NCBI GenBank assembly: GCA_013215375.1
Contig: JABSRB010000016.1
Location: 1-64,000, forward strand
Direction of reading: 5' to 3'
Length of the DNA: 64,000 nucleotides
Origin: Oceanospirillaceae bacterium
Lineage (GTDB): Bacteria; Pseudomonadota; Gammaproteobacteria; Pseudomonadales; Balneatricaceae
This document shows, piece by piece, positions 53,597-62,531 of this stretch (the first letter of the stretch is position 1; the number at the start of each line of letters is the position of its first letter). The position numbers and the translations under genes were made by a program. The notes under the pieces were generated by a model, which was not told the origin of the DNA, did not search any database, and saw only the letters and a list, made by a program, of their open reading frames with translations.

Positions 53597-56500
53597 ATGA
53601 AGTCCTCGAAGTTTAGTGGCGTATTTAAAGTCTTAGTGTTGGCAGTGCCAGTGAGCACCGTTTGTCTAGCAGGGATGGGTCCTAGTGTACAAGCGGCGGA
53701 ACAAATAACGCTCAGTGAAGCGCGTCAATATTCCATAGCGCCAGGGCCGCTGGGCCAAGTATTAAATGAGTTTTCGCTGCAGGCTGGGATTGATTTTTCC
53801 ATGGATGCGTCTCTCACGGCGCAACAGAAAAGTACTGGTGTGTCTGGTACTTATCGGGTGAATGAGGCCTTAGATGTTTTATTAAAAGGCACCGCTCTGG
53901 TGGCGCAGAAAATGGCTGCTGGTAGTTTTGTCCTTAAGGTAGCGCCTATAAAATTAGGCCTGCAGACCGTTATTGTGCATGGTAAAAGCGATGTCGATGA
54001 AGATGGCTACAATGCTGTTTTCGATAAAAACACCTCCAGTGCCTTTATGGGTAAACGGGACGTAGAACGCTTTAAAGGCACAAACCCCTCTGATTTATTA
54101 CAAGGTGTGGCGGGTGTCTTTAGTGGAGAGTCACGTAACAGTGGTGCGTTAGATCTAAATATCCGAGGCATACAAGGCCCGGGCCGAGTGCCGGTGAGCA
54201 TCGATGGCACGGAACAGGCATTGACAGTATGGCGTGGCTATAACGGCGCGACCAACCGCAACTATATCGATCCAAACCTTATTAGTAATATCCAGATCTA
54301 CAAAGGCGCGACTAACGAGCGTGACGTGAACAGTGGTGTCGGTGGCGCCATGGTGATTAAAACACTGGCAGCGGATGATATTGTTAAAGAAGGCGAGAGC
54401 TTTGGGGTTGAATGGGTCTTAGAGGGCAGTAGTAATGCGATTAAGCCTCGTGTTCCGCGATTGCATACAGGAGAAAAAGCGAGTGATATTCCAGGGTTCC
54501 CCTCTGGGTTTTACCCCTACACAGATCCAAGCTTGCTGGTGGGCGTTAAGTCTAAATCAGCGAGCGATCAAAACCCACTCAGTGGAGCGGATGCAGCCTA
54601 CCGCCTAGCGGTGGCGAAAAAAACTGAAGACTTTGATTTGTTAGCTGCTTATGCCTATCGCAAACGTGGTAACTATTATTCAGGGTCGAATAATAGCGAT
54701 TATTACAGTCAATCAAGTGATGGAAAAAAAGATTATGTCATCTCTATGGCAAATTTTTGGAAGCCCGGTGATGAGGTAACCAATACATCCAGTGAGATGG
54801 AATCGTTACTGCTAAAAGCAAACTTTCATCTCTATAATGATCAACAGCTGAGTTTTGGTTTTCGCCAGTCTCAATCCAGTTACGGTGAGATTATGCCCTC
54901 CAGAATTAACACCGCTGCTGATAGGGCATCAATTCAGTGGCCTTTAAGTAAAGTGGATGCCAAAGCATATAACATCACTTACAACTACAAGCCGTTGGAT
55001 AATTCTCTGGTAGATTTTAACGCTAACCTATGGCGTACAGATACTGTCAGCGATACTTATAGTGCCGGCGGATTCCCCAATCAGAATTTAGTGTCTGATC
55101 CAGACGGTACTTTGTATAATACTGCAATTGCCAATGCTCGTAACATTCGTGACGGAATCTCTCTGAGTAATAAAATGCAGCTCAGTGATAGCTTGGACCT
55201 TACTTTAGGTGCTAATTTTCAACACGAGAAACTCTCATCTGTTGATGAATATGAGCCAAGACTGGTCGCTGGTCGCTCGTATCCAAGAGCTGGGCGTCGC
55301 GAAGAGTGGCAAACTAATTTTGATTTGTCTTTTCAGCCAGTGGATAAATTTAAAATAAATGCAGGTATGAGTTATTCCGCCTACTGGGCTTATGATGATT
55401 TCCTCGCGGCTCATCCTGATGAGTTTGACTCAGTACTCACTGAATATTTCAAAGTTGTGTATAGCACAGAAACGTGGCACACCGATTCAGATACAGTGCA
55501 CCTAGCCAACATAGCTTCGACCACCTCTAGCCTGGAAGATGTTAGAGACTTATTGTGGGATCCCACTGACCCTTTGTATATTCCCGTTTTTAAGGCGATT
55601 GCCGATGGGTGGTTCGCTGCGAACCTCGCTACGGCATTGGTACAAATCGAGGCGGATCGCACTCGTTTAATCAAAGAAACCAACTCCGATCTTACTTGGA
55701 AACCCGATGAGGAAGGCAATTATTCGCGGGAGGATTTCGCTTGTCTTAACGGAGAGCTGGATGATTTAAATGTGACCAGTTGCAGAGCGGATGGTGTTGA
55801 AGTGACTCAAAAAATGAAGGCTGAAAAAAAATCAGATCACGGTTGGGTACCGCATTTAATGGCGAGTTATCAATTCAGTGATTATAGTCGCGCCTATTTT
55901 AAATACAGCGAAACATTACGTTTTCCCAGTATGTTTGAGAGCACTATTGCCTTTTCTGCCTCGCAGTCCCTTTACGATCTTAAACCAGAACACGCCTACA
56001 ATTGGGAATTAGCTTATGTGCACGATCTTACCCAGTGGCTCCCCAATGCCGAATATGCTGATATCAAACTGGCATATTACGAGAACCTGACTCGTGATGT
56101 GATAGAACGAGACAGTAAATTTAAGTTTAACAATATTGATAAACAAAAAATTAGGGGCTTAGAGCTAGATTTTCGCTACGATAACGGCCGGTTTTTCACT
56201 GGGTTAGGCGTCAATTACAATTTACAAAATGAAATATGTGATGAAGATACAGCCGCCATGCTCTCAAGAAATAACACCGTGGTATCTTTGGCGAACCCTA
56301 TGCCTGACTGTTTTAAATACGGCTTCCCCAATGGCTATCAGCTAGCGCAAGCTACTCCGGATCTATCTGCTAATTTGTCTTTAGGCGGGCGCTTTTTAGA
56401 GCGCCGCTTAGAGGTTGGAGGGCGAGTGACTTATTACAAAGGGTATGACAATGAGGATTTGGATTGGTATGCGCAACACACTAATCCAGGTTATGTCTAT

Positions 56501-56695
56501 TTCTACAACACTCCCTTTAGCTGGGGCGAAACACTGCTTTTTGATGCCTACGCCCGTTATAAAATCAATGATGGACTCGATGTAGAGTTTGTCGGTACTA
56601 ACTTAACGGATCAATATTATGTAGATCCCTCCACGAGAACCGCTATCGCAGCGCCTGGGCGCACGGTAAAACTGAGTTTAACGGGGCGTTTTTAA
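53597..56695 (+). CDS. TonB-dependent receptor with STN signalling domain
   Basis: A 1032-residue outer membrane receptor. After a signal peptide (about 1-33) there is an STN domain (about 40-115: YSIAPGPLGQVLNEFSLQAGIDFSMD), then a plug (about 130-260: FKGTNPSDLLQGVAGVFSGESRNSGALDLNIRGIQG, RVPVSIDGTEQ) and a 22-strand-type barrel ending in the terminal Phe motif KLSLTGRF. The STN domain is what contacts FecR. Together with the following hemophilin-like gene it resembles HphR-type heme receptors. It is likely expressed from the FecI-type promoter in the 240-bp gap upstream. Confidence 0.93.
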   Translation: MKSSKFSGVFKVLVLAVPVSTVCLAGMGPSVQAAEQITLSEARQYSIAPGPLGQVLNEFSLQAGIDFSMDASLTAQQKSTGVSGTYRVNEALDVLLKGTALVAQKMAAGSFVLKVAPIKLGLQTVIVHGKSDVDEDGYNAVFDKNTSSAFMGKRDVERFKGTNPSDLLQGVAGVFSGESRNSGALDLNIRGIQGPGRVPVSIDGTEQALTVWRGYNGATNRNYIDPNLISNIQIYKGATNERDVNSGVGGAMVIKTLAADDIVKEGESFGVEWVLEGSSNAIKPRVPRLHTGEKASDIPGFPSGFYPYTDPSLLVGVKSKSASDQNPLSGADAAYRLAVAKKTEDFDLLAAYAYRKRGNYYSGSNNSDYYSQSSDGKKDYVISMANFWKPGDEVTNTSSEMESLLLKANFHLYNDQQLSFGFRQSQSSYGEIMPSRINTAADRASIQWPLSKVDAKAYNITYNYKPLDNSLVDFNANLWRTDTVSDTYSAGGFPNQNLVSDPDGTLYNTAIANARNIRDGISLSNKMQLSDSLDLTLGANFQHEKLSSVDEYEPRLVAGRSYPRAGRREEWQTNFDLSFQPVDKFKINAGMSYSAYWAYDDFLAAHPDEFDSVLTEYFKVVYSTETWHTDSDTVHLANIASTTSSLEDVRDLLWDPTDPLYIPVFKAIADGWFAANLATALVQIEADRTRLIKETNSDLTWKPDEEGNYSREDFACLNGELDDLNVTSCRADGVEVTQKMKAEKKSDHGWVPHLMASYQFSDYSRAYFKYSETLRFPSMFESTIAFSASQSLYDLKPEHAYNWELAYVHDLTQWLPNAEYADIKLAYYENLTRDVIERDSKFKFNNIDKQKIRGLELDFRYDNGRFFTGLGVNYNLQNEICDEDTAAMLSRNNTVVSLANPMPDCFKYGFPNGYQLAQATPDLSANLSLGGRFLERRLEVGGRVTYYKGYDNEDLDWYAQHTNPGYVYFYNTPFSWGETLLFDAYARYKINDGLDVEFVGTNLTDQYYVDPSTRTAIAAPGRTVKLSLTGRF

Positions 56696-56795
56696 ACGTA
56701 CTGTTCTACAAGGCAGAGTTTGGCTCTGTTATTGAAAAGCGTGTTTATTTAATTGTTTAGTTAATAGTTTAGTTTATAAAATGAGGAGTAATACC

Positions 56796-57563
56796 ATGAA
56801 ATATTTACCTTTAATTGGGGTCGTTACAGTCGCTGTTAGCATGGCAACCAGTATGACTCAAGCGGCGGGGTTTGCCGGTGAAACCACTAACGCAACTTAT
56901 GTGAACGTGGATGTCTCCAATGTTTATTATCCTGGATCGCCACATACAGTTGGTTTGGCAGGGATTTCTGTAGAAGTAACCGGTGTCGATGATTACGTTG
57001 ATTTTGCCGGTTTAACCACTTATGGCTCTTATGCCAATGGCGTTTATTCTCTAAACTTTCCCTATACTGGTGCGCCAGCAAGTCATAGTGATTTAGGGGT
57101 GTTTCATTTCGCAGAAGTAGGTAGCAGTGACGTATGGTTTGGCGAGTGGTCTAACGATGGCAGTCTTGGTAATACTACCCGTACGGTTTACTACTCTGGG
57201 ATGAATGCAGACAGCTCGGTTCCCTCATCCGGAACAGCGTCTTATACGGTAGTGGGTATCAATAACTATGATGGCAGTGCGGGTAGCTTACTCAACGGAA
57301 CTTTGAGTGCTGATTTTGGTGCAGCAACGCTGAGTGGCACTTTGTATAATGCTGACTTTAGCAGCATTGTAAATCTTGGCAGCACTACTATTAACAGTGA
57401 TGCCTCGGTAACCGGTTCATCTGCCCTAGGGTTATTTAGCGGTACTTTAGTGACATCAGGAGCTGTCTCTGCACAGTTCTACAACGGTCAAACGGATCTT
57501 GCTGGTCTGGTTGATTTCGCAGGGGCCAATTATGATGTGGCCTTTGGTGGTACTAAGAACTAG
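56796..57563 (+). CDS. Hemophilin-like secreted protein (Slam-dependent)
   Basis: The start is the ATG at 56796, because GAGGAG at 56783-56788 is its Shine-Dalgarno; the track's ATG at 56781 overlaps that site. The 255-residue protein has a signal peptide (MKYLPLIGVVTVAVSMATSMTQAA) with no lipobox, so it would be released rather than lipid-anchored. The C-terminal half is a small beta-barrel, with YTVVGINNYDGSAGSLLNGTLSADFGAATLSGTLYN as the repeated strand pattern found in TbpB/Slam-dependent proteins and hemophilin. It lies between a TonB receptor and a Slam gene, as in hemophilin (HphA) loci. It probably captures heme outside the cell. Confidence 0.8.
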   Translation: MKYLPLIGVVTVAVSMATSMTQAAGFAGETTNATYVNVDVSNVYYPGSPHTVGLAGISVEVTGVDDYVDFAGLTTYGSYANGVYSLNFPYTGAPASHSDLGVFHFAEVGSSDVWFGEWSNDGSLGNTTRTVYYSGMNADSSVPSSGTASYTVVGINNYDGSAGSLLNGTLSADFGAATLSGTLYNADFSSIVNLGSTTINSDASVTGSSALGLFSGTLVTSGAVSAQFYNGQTDLAGLVDFAGANYDVAFGGTKN

Positions 57564-57578
57564 TTAGTTCTGTGATAA

Positions 57579-57604
57579 GCCGAGCACCTGTCAAAGTGCT
57601 CGGC
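57579..57604 (+). terminator. Strong hairpin between hemophilin-like and Slam genes
   Basis: A perfect 9-bp stem GCCGAGCAC / GTGCTCGGC with an 8-nt loop, then a pyrimidine-rich tail with a T run about 20 nt later. Poorly placed T run: more likely an mRNA stabiliser or partial terminator that lowers Slam expression relative to its substrate. Confidence 0.55.
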
Positions 57605-57639
57605 ACTTCTCTTCTCTCTTTTTTATTAGAGTGTCCCTG

Positions 57640-59133
57640 ATGTTTTTATTTATGCAGAATCGATGTTTGTGTAGCTGTCTGTTGCTGGTATTGACGATAG
57701 TGTTTATCAGTGCGTCTGCTGATGCCAGCGATATCGATACTCAATTGCGTATCGAGCAAAATATTGAAAAAAATAGTCACCATCAAGAGTTAGATATTCT
57801 CAAGGATGAAGATTATCTAGGGCATAAACATCCAGAGCTGATCCTAGAAGGTAAGTCTTATCCCGTAAAACATAATGTTAATGATCTTGGACGAGCACTC
57901 TATGTGTCACTGCAAGAGAAAAACTGGAGTGCTGCACAGTATTTTCTCAGTCAATATCAAAGCTTGCACAACCCGGACCCACAATTATTGGCTTATGCAA
58001 AAGGGTCGCTGGCGAGGATTAAAGGGGATTTGCAATCATCCATTAAAGAGTTCCAGCATTTATTATCCCTCAACGCCCATTTTTTACCGGGGCAGTTGGC
58101 GCTCGCTAGGGTGTTGTTTGAAGACCATCAAGATAGAGCAGCGAGTAGTGTGTTTGCAAAAATAGCGAAAAAATTAAATGCCGATAATAAGCAGCAGAAA
58201 GGGGTAGGCCGCACGGTCACCAGCTTTAGCAGTGCGCTGAAAAAACGCGGCGACTGGGCACGGACTGTCATTGTGGGTGGGGTATGGAAAGATAATCTCA
58301 ATCAATCTTCACAGAGCGAAACTTGCCTGCTCAGCTATCAGGGACAATGTATTTATACACGCACTCTTCCTGAGGCTATATCAGCTGCTGGTCTAGATTA
58401 TCAGCTTACTGCCAGTAAAAAATGGTCCTTTGCTAAACATCATGGGCTCTACACTAAATCACTATGGTATGGCCAAAGATATGACGAATATTCCCAGTAC
58501 AATCAAAGTACTTTCAATAGCCAACTCGGCTATCGGTACCAAGATATAGATACTCAAATACGTCTGGCACCGCTGTTTGAATTCTCCAGTTACGGCACTG
58601 AATCTTTATATAGTGCCTGGGGGCTGCATGGCGAATGGACAGAGAATATTTCTAGGCAGCGTATGTTCAAATTTAATGTCGACTACAAAGAACTGCGATA
58701 CAAAAAGGACAACTACCAGCGTTACGATGGGCCCTCTTACTCGCTCAATGCCACCCTTTGGCAAGGTTTTACTGATAATTGGACAGTATTTGGCGGGGTG
58801 GATTGGTTAAATAGGCTGGCAGAAGATCGGCCTTATGCCTATCGTCAGGTAGGCATGCGCATCGGTGTTTCTAAAATCTTTACCAATAAGCTCAGCACCA
58901 CGTTATTTGGTGCTGTTCGACAGCAGTCGTATCATGAGTTTAGTAACCTTTTAGGGGAGCGGCGTGAGGATAATGTGATAAATATCACTCTAGTGGTTAA
59001 AGCGCCTAATCTTTCGCTGTTTGGGGTGACTCCCAGTCTGACGCTGTCACATTTTGATACTCGCAGTAATGTTGATTGGCTATACAGCCAGCGAAGCAAT
59101 GAGATCAGTCTAAAAATAGAAAAGAGCTTTTGA
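57640..59133 (+). CDS. Slam-type outer membrane translocator (DUF560)
   Basis: A protein of about 497 residues: signal region (about 1-32, CLCSCLLLVLTIVFISASADA), a periplasmic TPR-like domain (about 85-195: NWSAAQYFLSQYQSL, LLAYAKGSLARIKGDLQSSIKEFQHLLSL, QLALARVLFEDHQDRAASSVFAKIA) and a C-terminal beta-barrel (about 210-497) ending in SLKIEKSF. This is the layout of Slam (type XI secretion) proteins, which move surface lipoproteins or hemophilin across the outer membrane. The start is uncertain among 57631 (GTG), 57640 and 57652. It shares its operon with the hemophilin-like protein, its presumed client. Confidence 0.88.
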   Translation: MFLFMQNRCLCSCLLLVLTIVFISASADASDIDTQLRIEQNIEKNSHHQELDILKDEDYLGHKHPELILEGKSYPVKHNVNDLGRALYVSLQEKNWSAAQYFLSQYQSLHNPDPQLLAYAKGSLARIKGDLQSSIKEFQHLLSLNAHFLPGQLALARVLFEDHQDRAASSVFAKIAKKLNADNKQQKGVGRTVTSFSSALKKRGDWARTVIVGGVWKDNLNQSSQSETCLLSYQGQCIYTRTLPEAISAAGLDYQLTASKKWSFAKHHGLYTKSLWYGQRYDEYSQYNQSTFNSQLGYRYQDIDTQIRLAPLFEFSSYGTESLYSAWGLHGEWTENISRQRMFKFNVDYKELRYKKDNYQRYDGPSYSLNATLWQGFTDNWTVFGGVDWLNRLAEDRPYAYRQVGMRIGVSKIFTNKLSTTLFGAVRQQSYHEFSNLLGERREDNVINITLVVKAPNLSLFGVTPSLTLSHFDTRSNVDWLYSQRSNEISLKIEKSF

Positions 59134-59134
59134 C

Positions 59135-60448
59135 ATGTCTATCAAGTTAAACACCATGATTCCCTTCGCCTTAAGTGCGCTATTGGCCTGTACCTTGTTG
59201 CAGGGAGCTGGCAATTGGCAGGTACATCAAGACAAAGCGATGTCGTTGTATCAGGCAGGTTTAAATCTAAAGGCCGAACGACAGGTAAGGCAGGCACTGA
59301 GTATCGCTAAAAAGGCGGGTAATGGGGCTAAATTTACCGCGAGTAGCCTCAATTTACTCGCTTTTATCCAAAGCTCCAACGGCGATTTTGCTAAGTCCAT
59401 TAACAGCATACAACAGGCGATTATACTGAGTAAAAAACACTACGGTAAACGCCATTCGCAAGTGGCTGTGCTGTTATTCAATAAAGGTGGTTTTTTAGAG
59501 CAATTGAATAAAGAAAGCTTAGCGTTTACTGCTTACAGTGATGCTTGGGAAATACAACGTATTGATAACAACTTGGTTGTTGAGGATTCGCTAAAAACGA
59601 TTAGTGCCTGGGTGCGATTAAGTAATCAAAAGCAACAATATTCGGCGAGCATAAAACAAGCTGCATCCTTTTTAGAAGCGCAGCAGCAGTTAAAAACAGC
59701 TAAGTTTAGTGAGGGATTGCGTTTACTAAGCTACGCTTTGGCTCACGCTTACCTTGCGCAGCAACAACCAGTCATGGCACAGCAGATATTAAATCGAGAG
59801 TTAAATGTCGAACGAAAATTATTGAGCAAAAATGATCTGCGTATTGCCGCAACGCTCGAGCGGCTCGCTAACACACATGATATAGACGACAGCGGAGAGA
59901 AAGCAGTATCACTGCGGGAGCAGGCGCTTAATATCCGAGCGAACTCTAATCAAGTGACATTGATTAATGCGATGAACTTAAATGAAGTAGCACTGCTTAG
60001 CCAAACAAAAAAAGATTATAGAAAAGCGCAGCAACTCTACCAAAAAGCATTGCAAACACTGAGTGAATTACAGCGGGATAAAGGAATAGAACAAGCGCTT
60101 ATTCTGGCAAATTTTGCTAGTTTGCAAGCGGCAAAAGGTGATGAGCAGCAAGCATTAATACTCTATAAAAAATCTATTCAATTACACAAAGTGCTCAACG
60201 CCAAACCAGTACAAGCAGCTTTTACCGCCGCGAGAGCAGGCTCAATTTACTATGGACGGCATCAATACAAACAAACAGAAGCACTCTTTTTACAATCTTT
60301 ACATTGGATAGAGGGGGCTGACCAATCCGCTGCCGACAATGACTTTCATAAAGTGGCTTTAGATAATTTAGTCGCGCTTTATGCTGCGTGGCATAAAAAC
60401 AGCAAGAGAGCGATATACCTTAAAAAGCTGAAATCATTAGGTAAGTAA
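59135..60448 (+). CDS. Periplasmic TPR protein of the heme locus
   Basis: A 437-residue protein with an N-terminal hydrophobic signal (IPFALSALLACTLLQGAG) and about ten TPR-like units from residue 35 to the end (AMSLYQAGLNLKAERQVRQALSIAKKAG, LNLLAFIQSSNGDFAKSINSIQQAIILSKKHYG, LFLQSLHWIEG). If the Cys in LLACTLL is a lipobox, it could be a lipoprotein; this is uncertain. It starts 1 bp after the Slam stop, so it belongs to the same operon. Partner unknown; it may help the Slam protein or its client. Confidence 0.7.
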   Translation: MSIKLNTMIPFALSALLACTLLQGAGNWQVHQDKAMSLYQAGLNLKAERQVRQALSIAKKAGNGAKFTASSLNLLAFIQSSNGDFAKSINSIQQAIILSKKHYGKRHSQVAVLLFNKGGFLEQLNKESLAFTAYSDAWEIQRIDNNLVVEDSLKTISAWVRLSNQKQQYSASIKQAASFLEAQQQLKTAKFSEGLRLLSYALAHAYLAQQQPVMAQQILNRELNVERKLLSKNDLRIAATLERLANTHDIDDSGEKAVSLREQALNIRANSNQVTLINAMNLNEVALLSQTKKDYRKAQQLYQKALQTLSELQRDKGIEQALILANFASLQAAKGDEQQALILYKKSIQLHKVLNAKPVQAAFTAARAGSIYYGRHQYKQTEALFLQSLHWIEGADQSAADNDFHKVALDNLVALYAAWHKNSKRAIYLKKLKSLGK

Positions 60449-60471
60449 GCAGCTGTAAAATTGCTAAAAAA

Positions 60472-60480
60472 GGGGGGGGG
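60472..60480. repeat. Poly-G tract (G9) after A6
   Basis: AAAAAAGGGGGGGGG lies between two convergent genes, 24 bp after the TPR gene stop. Such tracts can be length-variable, but here it lies outside any coding sequence and no promoter was recognised next to it. Confidence 0.5.
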
Positions 60481-60562
60481 TAGTAATGAATATTTGTTTT
60501 TGTGCATCGAATACTGAAACTACACAGCGTAGCCCCAGTATTTTATAGCTATTGAAAAGCTG

Positions 60563-61021
60563 TTATTGACTACAATTACCCTTTTTAGCCATTTCTAATT
60601 TACCAATCGCTTTTTGTCCTTTTTCTAAGCTAACTTGTTCTACCCCAGCACCACCAACAAATAACCCCATTTTAATAAACTGTCGAACGAAATAGTTTTT
60701 TCCGCTATCTGTTTGTATGTTCAAGTCATTAGGCGAAAACTCTGATTCTGTTGAAACTTTATGCATTTCATCGCCGTTAACTTCTTCATAAAAGAAAGTA
60801 TTTGGTGCTGATTCACCAATGCACTTACCATCTACCCATAAATCCTTTTTGAGAGCGGCGCCAAACACTCCTGATCGGTAAATGTACAGACCAGCCTTGC
60901 CATCTGCCGGGGGGTTAAACTGTTTTGCTTGTTCACTGAGCTCACTGCTCTCCATCGTGACAGAGGCGCAGCCTGTAAATAAAAGAGAGAGAAGTGCAAC
61001 AGTGAGTAGTTTTTTGAACAT
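60563..61021 (-). CDS. DUF2846-type lipoprotein
   Basis: A 152-residue lipoprotein with a signal peptide and lipobox (LLFTGC), then the DUF2846-like core (AGLYIYRSGVFGAALKKDLWVDGKCIGESAPNTFFYEEV) and NYFVRQFIKMGLF. The family is of unknown function and is found in the periplasm of many proteobacteria. It is monocistronic and convergent with the TPR gene. Confidence 0.8.
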   Translation of the reverse strand: MFKKLLTVALLSLLFTGCASVTMESSELSEQAKQFNPPADGKAGLYIYRSGVFGAALKKDLWVDGKCIGESAPNTFFYEEVNGDEMHKVSTESEFSPNDLNIQTDSGKNYFVRQFIKMGLFVGGAGVEQVSLEKGQKAIGKLEMAKKGNCSQ

Positions 61022-61465
61022 TAGAATTCCTTTTCAATAGAGGTGAATTTGCCCGCGCCTAAAGCAACATAAGTTGCTTATTATTCGTTGACAGCTGAAT
61101 CATTAAAGTGACACGGGGCTTTTATAACAGAGTTAGAATAAATAAGTACATTGGAATATGGATAATATTAAGTTAAATGTCTTTAAATGGATGCGGATGA
61201 AAAAGGAAAGGGTAGTCATTATGTTGCTGAAAACAAAGTTTTGGAGAAATCACTCGTCGCAAATAGTCACGCACTTAGTACTTAACGATTTGTTATTCGG
61301 GTAGTTAGGTGATCTTCTCAGTCAATGACGACTCGACTAGTGACGCCACAGTTATCAGTATTTACTGCACCTATCAAAGCCACTGTAATGGCCGCTTTTA
61401 TTAAAGCGGCTTGGTGTTAGGTGCTTGCATCTTCATGGTGATTTTAAGGTTGATAGTGGATATGA
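61022..61465. other. Intergenic region with one hairpin
   Basis: About 440 bp without a gene. It holds the DUF2846 promoter (- strand). The only clear structure is GCCGCTTT / AAAGCGGC with a 4-nt loop at 61391-61410, 56 bp beyond the end of the EamA gene. It has no T run, so its use as a terminator is uncertain. Confidence 0.4.
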
Positions 61466-62395
61466 CTATCTCCTTCTTTTGTACCAAGAAAAGTGAATGT
61501 TGGTATGCACCACGATAGCGCCAACACTAACAGCGACTAACCCTATTACTAAGGTGGTGGTTAAAGTTTCATCGAACAGATAAACAGCAGCTATCCCAGA
61601 AATTAGCGGCACTATGGCCATCATCGAACCCATGGCGCTAGGGCCAAGCAAACGCACTGCTTTTACGTAGAAGATCATCTGTATGATGGTGGCTAAAAAA
61701 CCTTGATAAAATGCCTGTAAAGCAATGTCTTGCCATAAATTGAAGGCGAGATTCTTGGGCAGTAATGTAATATAAACGGGTAGGTAGAGCATGCAGGTTA
61801 GCATAGCTAAACTCACTGTCGCCTGCCACGGGGTGATTTCCCAGCGCTTGATTAATACTGAAAATAGCGCCCAGCAAAAAGCCCCAGCCGCCAAATAATA
61901 ATGTCCTGCGTTAAGCCCTGGACCTGTGCTGAATAATGGCCAAATTAAAGAGGCTACTCCAGCGCTGATTAAGGCAAGTCCTAGCCATTTGTTGACGGGG
62001 ATTTTATCGGAGTCAAATAGCGCGGCTAATAAAATAATAAACAGTGGAATTAAGCCCACTAATAACACTGCGGCATGTGAGGCACTAGCCAATTGAAACC
62101 CTTGGAAAGTGAACAGTGCATAAGCTAAACCCCCGATTAAACTGGCGGCGATGAAACGCGGCTCAAATAAATTAAAGCGAAATTTAAACCACCAAATTGG
62201 TAGTAGCAGTGCACTGCATGTTGCATAGCGAATAGCGATCACATCAAAACCGTTTAAGGCACTCACGCCTCCCTGCCTTGAAACTAATATAAACCCTGAC
62301 CAAATTAATGCGGCCGCTAAGGCGTACATGACGCCATGATTGATAGAGGATTTATTCCATAAATTGCTGAGCATGGTGAATTTTCGCGCTAACAT
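61466..62395 (-). CDS. EamA/DMT-family transporter
   Basis: A 309-residue inner membrane protein with ten helices in two EamA repeats (about 20-150 and 165-300): LAAALIWSGFILVSRQGGVSALNGFDVIAIRYA and ALFSVLIKRWEITPWQATVSLAMLTCML with VLLVGLIPLFIILLAALF. The drug/metabolite transporter family exports amino acids, metabolites or drugs; the substrate is unknown. It is divergently transcribed from a LysR gene, which is the likely regulator. The start could be at codon 8 (MLSNLW). Confidence 0.88.
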   Translation of the reverse strand: MLARKFTMLSNLWNKSSINHGVMYALAAALIWSGFILVSRQGGVSALNGFDVIAIRYATCSALLLPIWWFKFRFNLFEPRFIAASLIGGLAYALFTFQGFQLASASHAAVLLVGLIPLFIILLAALFDSDKIPVNKWLGLALISAGVASLIWPLFSTGPGLNAGHYYLAAGAFCWALFSVLIKRWEITPWQATVSLAMLTCMLYLPVYITLLPKNLAFNLWQDIALQAFYQGFLATIIQMIFYVKAVRLLGPSAMGSMMAIVPLISGIAAVYLFDETLTTTLVIGLVAVSVGAIVVHTNIHFSWYKRRR

Positions 62396-62531
62396 ATTTA
62401 TATATATTCCTTAAATACTAATAATTTCAGTAGAGTCTAAAGCACTGTTGCATTCATTAAAAATGAATTATTATGAATGATGTATTCGTAAATTGTGAAT
62501 ATGTATAATCTAAATGATGGGTTGTGTTGCT

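Noticed and set aside
60466-60490. Phase-variable gene switch at the poly-G tract
   Set aside because: The tract lies outside coding sequence between two convergent gene ends.
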